64,000 nt of DNA from Pelobates cultripes (GCA_933207985.1 OW240912.1:362020406-362084405); one strand, 5' to 3'. Shown: positions 11,072 through 24,064, counted from the first letter of the stretch. Made by a program: numbers and translations. The notes: generated by a model from the letters alone, not told the origin.

Positions 11072-13186
11072 TTAACCCCTTAAGGACGGAGCCAAATGTA
11101 CACATTGTGAACAAAACAAAATGTAAACAAAACCTGGCATTTGCGCTACATGTCTGTCCAACCGTAATACACCTCTTTCATAGTAAATGCACCCACCCTT
11201 ATTATATATCATTTTATTCAGGGGAAACAGGGCTTTCATTTAATATCAAATATTTAGCTATGAAACATAATTTAATATGAAAAAAATGGGAGAAAATAAG
11301 TTTTTTTTGGATTTTTTTAGTTCTACATGACATTTTAACGGTCAATGTCATAATACTGTTTGCTTTTACTGCAATAAAATACACATATTTATATTCAGTA
11401 AAGTCTCACGTGTAAAACAGTACCCCCTATGTACAGGTTTTATGGCGTTTTGGGAAGTTACAGGGTCAAATATAGCACGTTACATTTGAAATTGAAATTC
11501 GCCAGATTGGTTACGTTGCCTTTGAGACTGTATAGTAGCCGGGAATGAAATTTACACCCATAATGGCATACCATTTGCAATAGTAGACAACCCAAGGTAT
11601 TGCAAATGGGGTATGTCCAGTCTTTTTTAGTAGCCATTTGGTCACAAACACTGGCCAAAGTTAGCGTTCGTATCTGTTTGTGTGAAAAATGCAAAAAATG
11701 CCAATTTTGGCCAGTGTTTGTGACTAAGTGGCTACTAAAAAAGACTGGACATACCCTGTTTGAAATACCTTGGGTTGTCTACTATTGCAAATGGTATGCC
11801 ATCATAGGGGTAATTTTCATTCTTGGGCTACCATAGGGTCTCGAAGGCAACATAACCAATCTGGCGAATTTTAATGTGAAAAAACTGAAATGCAAGCCTT
11901 ATATTTGACGCTGTAACTTTTGAAAACACCATAAAACCTGTACATGAGGGGTACTGTTGTACTCAGGAGACTTCGCTGAACACAAATATTTGTGTTTCAA
12001 AACAGTAAAAAGTATCACAGCAATAATATTGTCCGTGTAATGCTGTTTGTGCGTGAAAAATTCAAAAAACTTCACTTTTACTGGCGATATCATCGTTGTA
12101 ATACATTTTACTGTTTTGAAACACTAATATTTGTGTTCAGCGAAGTCTCCCGAGTAGAACAGTACCCCCCATGTACAGGTTTTATGGTGTCTTGGAAAGT
12201 TATAGGGTTAAATATAGTGCTAACAAATTAAATTCCCTTGACTTTCGGCATGGGTTGTCAGGCAGGTCCCGCTAATTGTAATTAATTAAGATACCTAATT
12301 ATGTAAAAATATTACATAAATATATATGTAGAATTAATATATGTATATATATAAGTATGTGTATATATATGTATATATCTATATAATTTTTTTAAAATAT
12401 TTTTATTTATATATAGGTATATATATAGTGATATATACGTATATATTTATGTATATAGATATATATTATTTTGTTCTACGTGTATTTTGATATATATATA
12501 TATATATATATATTAATTTCACAAAACAGTTAGAACGAAATAACACACATCTATATATTTTTTAATTATTTATTTTTAATTATTTTTTTAATTTTATTTT
12601 TTAACGTATTTACATTTTTTTTTTTTATATTATATATAAATATATATATAACAATAATTATATATATATTTAATCAGTATCAGTCTACGTGTAATTTGAT
12701 ATTAATATATATATATAATTATATATATATTAATAGTAAAATACACCTAGACGGTGTATGTGTGTGTATGTATATGTGTATATATATACTTAGATCATAT
12801 ATATATAATATATATATATGATCTAAGTATATATAATTATTTTTTTTTACACCATTAACTTATTTTTATTTTATTTTCAGCCAGCAGGGGGACCACCTGT
12901 CATTACAGGCAGCCCCCCTGCCGGCAATACAGAAGCCAGCTATCCCCGGCCATGTGATTGTGGGGTCCTCGCTAGGACCCTACTCTCACATGGCCGGGGG
13001 GCTTCAACGAGGACGGATGTGCCGCGGGGGGCTCCCTGGGAGTCCCCCCCACCGCGATCGCCGGCGTGGGACCGCCGGCGACCGGGTAAGTTAACAAAAA
13101 CCGGAGGGCGTACAATTACGCCCGGCGGCGTTTAGAGCCGCCTATTAGAGGGCGTAATTGTACGTCCTCCGGTTTTAAGGGGTTAA
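11072..13186. mobile_element. piggyBac-like TTAA-flanked foldback element, 2.1 kb
   Basis: TTAA at 11072-11075 is followed by CCCCTTAAGGACGGAG. The right end reads CCGGTTTTAAGGGG followed by TTAA at 13183-13186. TTAA targets and CCC..-type termini are piggyBac hallmarks. The inside is a series of long imperfect hairpins: 11402-11690 pairs with 11700-11973, and 11915-12045 pairs with 12060-12200. Then comes a 550-bp AT-rich stretch with (TA)n, and a GC-rich end with CCGCCGGCG-like sequence. No transposase is present. Short open frames on both strands are mirror translations of the hairpin arms. A second internal copy occurs at 58509-59412. Confidence 0.6.
12300..12850. repeat. (TA)n/ATATGTA low-complexity block
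   Basis: More than 500 bp of TATATA, TATGTATA and poly(A/T) tracts inside the piggyBac-like element. Several short palindromes are present (for example GATCATATATA and TATATGATC near 12793-12825). Confidence 0.85.
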
Positions 13187-13734
13187 ACAAAGTAGATAGA
13201 TACAGTGGGTGTTGAGGTTACAATACAGATCACCCCAGCTAATATTAAACGGCTACTCCAAGCGGCATGATGCCAGGAGTCTGTATATACAGTTCAAATA
13301 TAAACCTGAGTTGTAAATCCACCCCTAAGTCCAAATTCCGGGACCTGAGCTACATTGGAAATGGACGTCAGGACCACAATCCATCAAACCCTGAACTGCC
13401 TATTGAAGAGAAGATAAGCTGCACCTCAATTGAAAAGGGCCACAAGGGGTGAAATACATGTATTTTGCGTTTTTAAAAGCACTTTATTTTGTAGAAAATG
13501 CACTATTGACCACTTATGTTATATTGTTCTAAACTGTGTAACCCTATGATTGGTTTTTAAACTTTTTTTTTTAAATGTAATACATATCATTGGAATACTG
13601 CCATTTAATAATTGTTACACTCAATCAATTCTTTAATCGTCAGACTTTTTACCAGTATGTATCTCAGTGTATGTATATTATTCACTGGGGTATTTATTGA
13701 ATTAATTTAACTAAATCTCAAAAAATGTTTCAGA
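13187..13734. other. No recognisable gene or element
   Basis: Spacer between the foldback element and an L2 LINE. A 61-codon frame at 13267-13452 has no recognised motif. Confidence 0.5.
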
Positions 13735-15670
13735 AATGCTGAACGCTGTTGGAGAAAGTTTCATTCTGCACCAGACTTCCTCCACTATAAATGTATGCTG
13801 CGCTCCTACACTCTGGCTCTTTTCTCTACAAAAGTAAATTCTTTAACAGCCTCATAAGCGAACTGTTCCGCCAATCCAAATGCCTATAAAATATGCCTAT
13901 TTCACACTTTTAATGCTCTCCTTCGCCCTGTTGGTCCCCCTCCCCCTACCACCCTGTCCGACTTAAACTTTGCAATCCACTTCACTGAGAAGATTTCTAC
14001 AATCAGGGAAGAGATCTCTAACCTCTCTCCCTCCCCTTCCAATACATCTTCCAATATATCACCCAACCCCACTCACTCCACTGTTCTATGCTCATTCGCA
14101 CCTACTACAATGGAAGAGGTTTCTGTTCTGCTCCGGTTCTCCCGCCCCACCACCTGTTCCCTTGATCCTATTCCCTCATATCACATCCGCACTCTGTCTC
14201 CCTCTCTTGCTCTTCCTCTCAATAAAATTTTCAATCTCTCCCTTTCCTGTGGCACATTTCCTTCATCCTTCAAGCATGCAACTATAACGCCGATTCTAAA
14301 AAAGCCCAACCTTGACCCCAACTCCCCATCCAACTACCGCCCTATATCGTTACTGCCATTTGCCTCCAAGATCCTTGAGAGAGTTGTGTATGCGTGATTG
14401 ACAGAATTTCTCAAATCCAACTCTCTGCTTGACCTGCTTCAGTATGGACTCCGCGCTCGACACTCTGTTGAAACAACTGTGACCAAAGTATCCAATGATT
14501 TAATCGCTGCAAAATTTCGCAGCCATTACTCTATCATAATTCTCCTTGATCTTTCTGCTGCCTTTGACACTGTTGATCATCAACAATTTCTGCTCATTCT
14601 CCGTAATCTCGGTCTATGAAATACTGCTCTCTCCTGGTGCTCCTCCTACCTCTCCCAGCTCTTTTTCAGTGTTTCTTTCTCGGGCTCTGCCCCTTCTCCC
14701 CAACCCCTCTCTGTTGGTTCTGTCCTTGGTCCCCTATTGTTCTCAGTCTACAGTGCCTCCCTTGGTAAACTAATCAGCTCCTTTGGCTTCCATTATCATT
14801 TATATGCAGATGACACACAAATCTACCTGTCCTCTCCAGATCTCTCTCCGCCTATCTTGACTCATGTCTCTGACTGCCTCTCCACGATTTCCAACTGGAT
14901 GGCTGCTCACTTCCTTAGACTCAGCCTTTCCAAAACAGAACTTCTGGTCTTTCCTCCCTCAAGTGTTGTTACTCCCATGTCTGTCTCCCTCCAAGTCAAT
15001 GGCGCCACCATCACCTCTACCTCGCAGGCTCGCTACCTAGGTGTTCTCTTTGACTCCGACCTCTCCTTCACTCCTCATGTCCAGTCAATCGCCAAATTCT
15101 GATGCTTCCATCTCAAAAACATAGCTCGCATCCGCCCCTTTTTAACACCAGACACAGCTAAAGTGATGGTCTATGCAGTTTTTCTTTCTCGCCTTGACTA
15201 CTGCAATCCCCTCCTCAGTCTTCTTACGTGTTCCCAGATTGCACCACTGCAATCTATAATGAATGTGGCAGCAAGGCTCATTTTCCTGTCTGCCCGCACC
15301 TCCCACGCCTCCCCCCCTCAGTCCTTATATTGGCTTACAGTTAGATATAGGGCTCAATTTAAGATTCTTGCTTCCAAGACTTCTCCAGGGCTGCACCTTT
15401 TCTGTGGAACTCCCTTCCCTTCTTCGTTAGACTTTTGCCCAGTCTCTACTCCTTCAAAAAAATCTTTGAAAAAAGGACCCCTGGGATCTCTCCCCAATGA
15501 CTCCTCTCCTGCAACTGTTAAAAATTACCTAAGTTTTCAATTAATACTTTTCTAGCAACCTTTTTCATTACCCATACTTATACCTTTTGTGTCACTATAC
15601 CCCACTCCCTCTAGGATGCAAACTTGTTGAGCAGGGCCCTCCACCCCTCTGTTGCTGTGTGTCCATTTGT
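13735..15670 (+). pseudogene. L2-clade LINE, 5'-truncated, reverse transcriptase pseudogene
   Basis: Fragments in shifting frames follow the order of an L2-type ORF2. A linker (HYKCMLRSYTLALFS, FTEKISTIREEISNLS) precedes RT block NYRPISLLPFASKILERVVY near 14330-14395, LLDLSAAFDTVDH near 14550-14580 and the catalytic YADD at 14803-14814. After that come [21 protein letters not shown], and a decayed C-terminal region. The 3' UTR contains GAGCAGGGCCCTCCACCCCTC, typical of L2 tails. Damage includes a stop at about 14396 and loss of roughly four codons at the usual GVPQGS block (the text reads [10 protein letters not shown] near 14725). RT copies LINE RNA at nicked chromosomal DNA. This copy cannot be functional. 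Confidence 0.85.
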
Positions 15671-16379
15671 CTGGTTACAATTAAGTGCCATTGGACACCA
15701 GCTCACACAGCATGCTGGCATCATACAACAAATGGTAGCACAATCACATGTGTGCTGCCCTATTCTCCCCTCAGTCCACTCACCCTGACCTCCACCCCCC
15801 TTGACAAGAGATTTTCTGGGTAAAGCTAGAAAAGATACCAAAATGGACAGTTACAGGAAGAATGGTACTAAGAAGTGCAAATGGGATTCAATCTTCGTTT
15901 TGATTTATTTCTGAAATTCCCTTACCCTAGAATAATCTTGAAAACAGTGAAATAAGTTGGCCTCCTACTAAATTGGCCTCCTACTAAGTTCAAGCATTTA
16001 GAGGAGTCCATCATCTTTAGTCGGTGTTGTGAATCAGGGGCTAAGAAGGCATATAATTCAATTCATTGATGCATCTCTTAGTATAAATGAACCAGAAGAA
16101 GATTAAATAATTTGTTTGTCGCAGTGAGAATGTCACTGGTATTAAGTGAAAAGAGTGACACTATCCATTTGTGCACCCGACTTGTTGGCATAGAATGATT
16201 TAATACTGTTCACATACAACCATATAGTAATCTAATAGAATAGTGGAGTTTGAACATGTTCCCAATATAAGCTTCTAGAGAGTGAGTCCAGTCATTTTCT
16301 TGAAGGTAAGGTAAAAATGTGTTATACAAGACAAAACAGAAGAAGGTTGCGCCACAGCTGGCTAAAGTGCAGCTGAAAT
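15671..16379. other. No recognisable gene
   Basis: Contains a short duplication near 15960-15990 (GGCCTCCTACTAA twice). Open frames on both strands overlap and lack motifs. Confidence 0.45.
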
Positions 16380-17060
16380 TAACAAAGTCCAAAGGGTAAG
16401 TGGTGCCAAAACAAAGTCTTTAGTTGGGCCTGATGAGGCAACGACAGCCTATGTGGAGGAGTATTCTCTCTAAGGGTCGCTTGAAGATGGTTTTGCAGGA
16501 TCCGTATGTAAAGAAAGAAACAAACAATAGTGCAGATACATCTGATACGAGGGTTTATATGCAAGAAGAGGAGATCTATAGTAATCCTACTCACGTGTAG
16601 TAGAGCTGAACTAGCTCTAGTGTGGATGGCATACAGCGGTACAATCCCCGCTTATAGGATACGTAGAGAAGTATTGGTCTTTTACTCCGTATGTGGAAGA
16701 GAAAGACAGATGATAGGGCAGTACGTCTGGTAAAGATGGTGTATATAACAACAGAGTCTAATACAGTCCTACTCACGTTTAGTAGAGCTTAAACCAGCAC
16801 TAGTATGAATAGCGCACAGCGGTATAATCCCTGCTAGTAGGATGCGTGTAGAGGGTTAAGTCTTTTGCTGATATGTAGATCATAAGGGAGAAGAGAGACA
16901 ACTAATAGTGCTCACTGTATGAAAACTCATATAAGGAGTGTAAATAATAAAATGTGTACTCACATAGGATTGAGCAGGTGGACTGCTCAACGACTCAGGC
17001 ATGAGTGGTATAATCCCCACCTCGGATGTCTTTGGAGTAATACTCAGCAGGAGAGATAAA
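16380..17060. repeat. Diverged tandem array, three to four units of about 200 bp
   Basis: Successive units share TCCTACTCACGT, GTAGTAGAGCT, CAGCGGTACAATCCC (or GGTATAATCCC), TAGGATACGT/GGATGCGT, and TCTTTTACT/TTTTGCTG. Unit starts are near 16400, 16590, 16770 and 16950, with increasing divergence to the right. This may be the regulatory end of an unidentified retroelement. Confidence 0.6.
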
Positions 17061-17079
17061 ATCAGGATACCAAGTAAAA

Positions 17080-17360
17080 TTTAAAAATAAAAAAAGAGTA
17101 AAATGGCACAATCAGAGTGATTTAAAAGTAGCCAAAATACCTTTATTTAGAATACAGAGTAAAATTTATAAAATATCCACAACGTGTTTCACCTATAGTG
17201 GCTTTATCAATTGGAGATAAAAAAAAAACAGGCTTGGTAGGGTAGGATTTATTTAGGGGGACTGATTTTAAACAGTAAATGAGGTTTGGCACCTAAATGA
17301 CGTCATCAAGTAAGATGCATTTTCAAAATACAAAATAAAACTATATGTATATATACAGTA
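17080..17360. repeat. Interspersed repeat with ACGTGTTTCACC module
   Basis: CTTTATTTAGAATACAG is followed by CACAACGTGTTTCACC, GGCTTTATCAATTGGAGA and CAGGCTTGGTAGGGTAGG. Similar TTTATT...CGTTTC...TTTATCAAG modules occur near 20160-20370, 27747-27818, 28012-28084 and 52790-52870, so it is an interspersed repeat of unresolved class. Confidence 0.4.
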
Positions 17361-19800
17361 GAAGTCAGGGAAGCTTCCCCATAAGTTTGAAATTAAAAAG
17401 AGGGTTATAAATAGGGTAAAAATGTGTGGATGTACTTGTGAATATGTAAATAACAAAAAAAGGAGTTTGAAATTAATGAAACTTTTGGGGGAGTTCAGAT
17501 TCTGTGACGACGTAAGTCTAAACAGTTATCAATGTAAAAAAGGAAAATTTTGTTCCAGGTTTGAAGAATTTCGGCAGGCAAATAATGTAGAAATAAGATT
17601 TAGATAGGAATATGAGAAATCTGGGATATTGCCAACTAAGGTTAAGTTTGATTCTTATAAGTTTACAAGCCTTAACAGCAGAGAAAACTAAGGTGTTGTG
17701 TTTAATAGTCTCAGGCAATTACAAGTTGGCAAGGTGCACAAAATTGTTGTTATATAAAGCAATGGTAAATTGGTATTATGTTTTAAATCTAATCTAAGGC
17801 ATTGTGGCAGCTAGCCACCAAGTTATATTCAAATATGTAAGGGATATTAACCCCTAGAACAAATTAAGGATGCAACAATTGTAACAGAGTCACCCTCGCT
17901 CGTTTCCCATATCATAGGAAACTGATAAAAAGAGAGTGTAAACTTTGCACATCATGTTTCAAAAGTAGTAATTGAAGAATTTGCAATGGATATAATAGTA
18001 TGAGAATATTATGGATGCTTCATGATTTTGTGAGAAAGGTGTTACCATCCTTTAATTGAGCAGTGATAAGTTGAGAAATGTTAAGCTGGTATAAATTATC
18101 AACCGGTCTTGGAATCAGGACATCAAGATATTTTTTGTGAGTCAGATCATTGGATGGTATTAAAAGCACAGGAATACCACATGGGATGTGGTCCAACACC
18201 CAAGGCTGAATATTTAGATTAATTGACAAGATCATGACGCCAAAATAAATAATCTTGATTATGAGAACTGGGAGGCATTTATTAGAGTCTGATACATAAT
18301 GCAAGATACCATCTGCAAAAGTAGTGATGCCTATTTGGCTTATGCCAACAGAAAAAGAGAGACGTTCAGGTTATTTAATAATCATTAAAGGATTTAGAGA
18401 AAGGTTAAAAAGAAAGGCAAATAATTGACATCCCTGATGGTTCCATAAGAAGAAAAAAGGGGAATTGGAAGGCACACCCAGAACATGCATTTCTAAGTAG
18501 TGGTGCTGCCGTAAAGACCAAAATATATAGAAAATACATACTAAATACAGTTTAACATTTTACAAGGCTATTTAAAATCACCTATGTTAGCAAACACATA
18601 TGGGGATTCAGTTACACAATATAGCCAAGCAATACTTGCAATCTCCGGTAAATCATTTTTGAGAGAGGTTTTAAGTCTTTTGGAGTCTTAGTTCTCAGTT
18701 GGAATCAACCAACTCTGGGTTTATACCCACTTTTGGAAGTAATATACCACAAGCTTGGCTCAATTCAACTAAAGAAGTCTGGCATAAAAGAGTGATTTGA
18801 GAGAGGAAGTAAGTTGGGGTTGTAATATTTATAATATTCAGTAGAGAGACTTTCTACACTTGGGTTTTTCCTAGAGTTGATTGAGGAAAAAGTCCAATTA
18901 ATTTCTGTTTCTGTTATCAGGGCATTAAGGAAGTCTCTTTTTGGATAAGAGAGGTATATTAGCCTCTTGAAACAATTAAACATCAACCTGGAGGTTATCT
19001 TGATCTGCTTTATAGAGATTAGAGTAGTAGGTATGCAAAAGCTTTGTGATGTCGGCAGTAGCAAAGGCAGGATGACCAGAAATGTCCAGGTTTTTTGTAA
19101 TACAAGATTTGAAAGGTTTAGGAACATAAGCCACTTTCAATTTTCCTAATGATAAAAATAATTTTTAGAGTACACATTAATTTTAGTTTTATTCTAAAAG
19201 AATCACATATAGAAACTCTTTGGGTTCCAGATAATGTTTTGTTTTTTTCTGGAGATGGTAAGGTATGGTGTGGTATGGAAGGCGGTGTGTGCATGAGAAA
19301 GGACAACATGGAGTTTGTCATATTTAGAGTTCCATTTTCATTTGGCTTTAGCTACATATGAAATTATCTGACCCATCATAACTGCTTTCCACAGAAGTAT
19401 GGGATTTAGCAAGAAGTTGAACATTGATATCGAAATAGTACTACTACACAGCCTTTAGCCTTGCCCTAATAGAATCTCAAGAACAAAGATATGCATGAAA
19501 GCATCAGTTAAGTGATTAAAGCAAGGGTGCATCCGACAATAGGCACAGTTTGATTGTACCATGAACCAAAATAACTATGCTGTGTACGGTAATGTGTAAA
19601 GTGTGTGATATAAGAAAATAATCAATACATAAAGAGGAGGGAGGGGCATGGGCTGTGTGAACGTACTGTCGACCTTTGTCATTGGAGAGACTCCAAATGC
19701 TGGTCATGTGAAGATGATTTTTTAGGAAATGGATGTCCATCAGTAAGTGAGGAAGAGGTAAAAGAGCATGATCTATAGAACTGTTCAAATATTATTCAAA
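17240..19800 (-). pseudogene. L1-clade (L1/Tx1-like) LINE ORF2 pseudogene
   Basis: Read on the minus strand, decayed segments follow L1 ORF2 order. The C-terminal part of an APE-type endonuclease lies at 19516-19788 (SIWSLSNDKGRQYV, CIDYFLISH, LLSDAPLL in place of the ISDHAP motif). The RT region begins near 19127 with SSINSRKNPSVESLSTEYYK. The active-site region at about 18330-18300 reads TTFADGILHYVSD, with the second catalytic Asp of FADD replaced by Gly. LIPRPVDNLYQLNISQLI is at about 18060. The thumb/post-RT part is near 17520-17650. Many stops and frameshifts separate the pieces. The element is 5'-truncated (no endonuclease N-terminus) and the 3' end is not sharply resolved. Confidence 0.7.
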
Positions 19801-20159
19801 TCCCTACCTAAAATTATATTAGAAACCAAAATGGAAGAAATATGTTTGCAAAGATAAATGAAAAAGATATCCTGTTAGGCATATAAATTATGTACAAATA
19901 CATACAATGGTGGATCACACTTCTTGGTACATCTAAAATAGAAACATAAAACCATATAATGTAATACAGTTAGTATGTAAATAAATATGAAGATCGTAGA
20001 GGTCATATACTCACAAGCCTGGAGCCAAATGTAATCATATGGCTCCCATGAGTGGTGCTGTGGGACTAGTATGTAGGATGTCCCTGTCCTTCTTCTTGAT
20101 GTTCTTGGAGTCTTAGAACTGATGGTACAAAATTATAAGAAGGTATGGTTTCTTCTGAA
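19801..20159. other. No recognisable gene
   Basis: AT-rich sequence between the L1 remnant and the Penelope-like region. It may belong to either element. Confidence 0.35.
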
Positions 20160-21640
20160 AAAAAACTTTAATTACACATAAATAAAACAATGTAAAAACA
20201 TAAGGACTGCTTATTAAAAAAGGGAAGAAGCAAAGTCCAAAACAGACCCAATGGCTGTCAAAGTTCATGAAGTGCACAAAGTGTAAAGTGCAAATAGTTC
20301 AATAGGTCCAAATGTCCTGTTAATTCCGATTCGCGTTTCACCCTGTGTATGGGGCTTCCTCAGTCGGTGGTGATATGTGAGGGCTCTTTGGTGTCCTTTT
20401 ATACCGAACAGGCGGCTTACTTCCGGGTTCTGATGTCGGGAGTTGGAACACACGATGCATTCCACACGTCACCCGCGTCATTTCCGGGTTTCCTTCTCCC
20501 CGGCGCATCTGTGACGTCACTGGAAAGCATGGTAGAACACACATGCGTTCCACAGTGAGGTCCGTTTGGAGGATTCGTTCTATGCAGATATGTTATTTAT
20601 ACTCCAGTTCTCTGCATATGGAATTTCTTTATAAAGTCCATAAAAATTGTGACATATACTTTCTGTGTGAAACTGGAAGATGTTACACTCTTATAAAATA
20701 AATATCACTATTAAGCAAGATTCTTGAGAACTAAAAAAATTTCTTAAAAGGTAACAAATATAAATATATATATATATAAAATATATGAACATCCTCTATG
20801 TTATTATATAGAGATCCTCTGTATTAACCAAGTGCATAGATTCATTTGACACCTCATATTTAGATCGTGTAAAAGTCCATATGAAAGTGCATATAAAGTG
20901 ACATAATTCAAAATCTGAGTTCAAACCATGTGGTATCAGTGTATTAAAATTGAAAATAAATTTCATTTCTATTTTTTTATTATAATTCCCGCCTCTCCAA
21001 TCTTTTTTAATGAGTTTTAGGGGGCAAAAGAACAAGTCATCTGGATTCTGGTTATGGTATTTTTAAAAATGGTTAGAGACACTGAGTCTCTAAACCATTT
21101 TTTATATTGCGTATGTGTTCTGAAATTCGAACATGGATGCATCTAATAGCTCGGCCTATGTAGAGCAGATTACATGGCCATTTGAGGACATATATGACAC
21201 CCTTCGAAAAGCATGTAAGCTGGTCTTTGATGGTAAAATCTCTATTGATAAATTCTTGTATGTTTGTGAGGTGTCTTTTTTTACTTCTCGTGGACCTGCA
21301 CGCTAGGCAGGTACCACAACCATAAAAACCACTTCCCTGATTTAAAATGTGTTTAGTAGCTTTTGGGCCTTCACTACTCTGAACTAATGACTTCTTGAGG
21401 TTTCCTGCTCCTCTATATATGATTTGGGGTTGTATGGGTAAAATTTCCTTTAAAACAGGATCTTCTTGTAAAATATACCAATATTTATTTACAATTTTCT
21501 TAATTCCTTTACATTTTTAAATCCAGGCCATACAGTGAGAAGTATGTTTGTCCTTTAAAGTGGAGGATTTACTGGTGGGTAAAGACAAGCAACATTCAAT
21601 GAAAAGATAGTAAGGGCAAAATGCTGTTATGTGGCGGAGA
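20160..21640 (-). pseudogene. Penelope-like element with GIY-YIG endonuclease remnant
   Basis: On the minus strand, 21640-20796 encodes, with frameshifts, the tail of a Penelope-like polymerase. It contains VNKYWYILQEDPVLKEI and IIYRGAGNLKKSLV, then a cysteine-bearing linker (YGCGTCLACRSTR), then VIYVLKWPCNLLYIGRA, which corresponds to the GIY-YIG core, and ISEHIRNIKNG. A final segment reads NFNTLIPHGLNSDFEL. Penelope-like elements join a telomerase-related RT to a GIY-YIG nuclease, and this order fits the vertebrate Neptune-type group. The 20160-20640 part, with a CGCGTTTCACC module and GC-rich DNA, is probably its non-coding 3' region, but that is inference. RT catalytic blocks lie outside the preserved part. 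Confidence 0.65.
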
Positions 21641-21680
21641 TATATTCCTGGGTTGAGGGTTATCAATCAAACAGGTTGTA

Positions 21681-22885
21681 CAGTTGTGCTCAAAAGTTTG
21701 CATACTCTGGCAGAATTGTGAAATTTTGACATTTATTTTGAAAATATGACTGATCATGCCAAAAAGAACATTTTATCAAAGGATAGTGATCACATAGTTT
21801 ATTATCACATAGTTGTTTAGCTTCTTTTTAAATCATAATGATAACAAAAATCAACCAAATGGCCCTGATCAAAAGTTTACATACCCTTGAATATTTGGCC
21901 TTGTTACAGATGCACAAGGTAACACACACAGGTTAAAATGGTTATTAAATGTTAATTTTCCACACCTTTGGCTTTTTAAATTGCATTTAGTGTCTGTGTA
22001 TAAATAGTTAATTAGTTTGACAGCTTTCACATGGATGCACTGAGCAGGCTAGATACTGAGCTATGGGGAGCAGAAAAGTACTGCGTAACAAGGTAATGAA
22101 ACTTTATAAAGATGGAAAAGGATATAAAAAGATATCTAAAGCCTTGAAGATGCCAGTCAGTACTGTTCAATCACTTATTAAGAAGTGGAAAATTTAAGCA
22201 TCTCTTGATACCAAGCCATGGTCAGGGTAGACCAAGAAAGATTTCAGCCACAACTGCCAGAATAATTGTTTGGGATACAAAGAGATACCCACAGGTAACC
22301 TCAGGAGAAATGAAGACTGCTCTGGAAAAAAAAGTTGTTGTTGTTTTAAGGAGCACAATATGACAATACCTGAACAAAAATGAGCTGCATGGTCGAGTTG
22401 CCAGAAAGAAGCATTTACTGCGCCAATGACACAAAAAAGCCCAGTTACAATATGCCCGACAACACCTTGACACGCCTCTCAGCTTCTGGCACACTGTTAT
22501 TTGTTGTGATGAGAACAAAATAGAGCTTTGTGGTCACAACTGTAAGTGCTATGTTTGGAGAGGGTTAACAAGGCATATAGTGAAAAGAATACCATCCCCA
22601 CTGTGGAGCATGGTGGTTGCTTACTTATGTTTTGGGGGGGGAGTGAGCTCTCCTGAAAATTCATAGCAAGATGAATGCAGCATTTTATCAGAAAATACTG
22701 GAAGACAATTTGCATTCTTCTGGATGAAGGTTGCGCATGGGACGCTCTTGGACTTTCCAGAATGACAATGACCCTAAGCTCAAAGCCAACCCTCCAGTGG
22801 TTACAGTAAAAAAAGGTGAAAGTTATGGAGTGGCCATCGCAGTCTCCTGACCTAAATATCATTTAGCCACTCTGGGGAGAAAAGA
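21681..22885 (+). pseudogene. Tc1-type transposon, 3'-truncated, transposase pseudogene
   Basis: A TA at 21679-21680 precedes the terminus CAGTTGTGCTCAAAAGTTTG, a Tc1-family inverted repeat, with the internal copy ATCAAAAGTTTACATACCC near 21869. The transposase starts at ATG 22063 (MGSRKVLRNKVMKLYKDG) and shows a helix-turn-helix (KISKALKMPVSTVQSLIKKW). Decayed catalytic-domain pieces follow, including TVEHGGCLLMFWGG near 22600 and SPDLNII in the frame around 22850. The right inverted repeat and the last quarter of the gene are absent. Numerous stops make it non-functional. Tc1 transposases cut and paste at TA dinucleotides. Confidence 0.85.
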
Positions 22886-24064
22886 TGATGAGTCCTAAGT
22901 AGAGTAAACATGTCAGATGTCACTCTGCCTGTTATTTCTTTACATCTTGTGGAGATTCCAAAGAGTAGGTCTGTTTTCTTGGAGGATAAATCTTTGTGTG
23001 CATTTTACAGTTGCAATTGATTCTCTACAAAGAATCTTCATGGGTAGTCAGTCTCTGTTCCTGTTTCTCCAAAGGAGAGTTATCAGAGAAGTCATTAGTG
23101 AGTACATCAGAAATAGAGTGTGGAATTTAGATATATGTTTTATCAAAACATTTCATGGTGGGCTCTAAATTATTTAAAAAAAAATGAAAGAGTATGCAGT
23201 CATTGTTTTTTTTGTTTTTTTTTTACAAAAGAAACAATTTGCTGGTATTTCCATTTAGATGTTATGTTCCATTATGTATATATGAAAGTTACTTGCACCT
23301 TGGACAAAGTAATCATTTGTTCTATGTACTAATCTTTATGAACAAAAGCCACAAGTTAACAATTGGGCATTATCAACCAAATAGTGAGTTGTGCATTGAA
23401 AGCCACCGTGTGGTAAAAACCTAGCTCAGATAAATGGGACTAAGTGTTGAGAGCTGGTTCATCTGCCCACAATTCGGAATTTAGCTAATATACATAAACC
23501 AAACTGTACAATAAATGCAGAACTGTATTTATTGCTACTTACTTGCTCAAGTCCATAACATGCTCAGATTGTATTTTAATCAGTGTTTCTTATTACAGAA
23601 TATTTGATTAATGCATACTCCTTCTGCTCATGGTTTGGTGATTGAAACTAATTCTCAAACAGCCCCAAGTTAAAATCAGAGTGCCAGGTAAATCTTTTAA
23701 TTGAAAGCATTACCCAGGTAATTACAAATAATTTCAGTTGTATAACATGACAAAAATGTTTTTTTTTTTTTTGTCTCTAACAGATGCAAAGAAAGACAAG
23801 CTGTATTATTAATTCATCTGTTATCTAAATATGAGACATATAGAAAAACACAAAAACACATGACCATCATTCTACCTGCAGTACTTCTAATTATACATAT
23901 CTAATTATATGGAAATTAACAGACTTTTAGCATGCTTTAGGAAAATTGAATTAAAGATATACTAATACATTGTGAGTAGGCAGTCAAATATCAGAAATAC
24001 AGTTTCCTGGGTATTTGCAATTTGTGCACTGGGCGAAATAATGTTATAATAGTGTATGACTTGA
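22886..24064. other. No recognisable gene or element
   Basis: AT-rich spacer with T runs near 23205 and 23758. Frames of 70-83 codons are rich in F, C and Y and look like translated AT-rich DNA. Confidence 0.5.

Noticed and set aside
11458..12231. Similar short peptides on both strands of the foldback element and at 58511-58842
   Set aside because: Similarity comes from hairpin arms and a second repeat copy. No start, splice or domain evidence.
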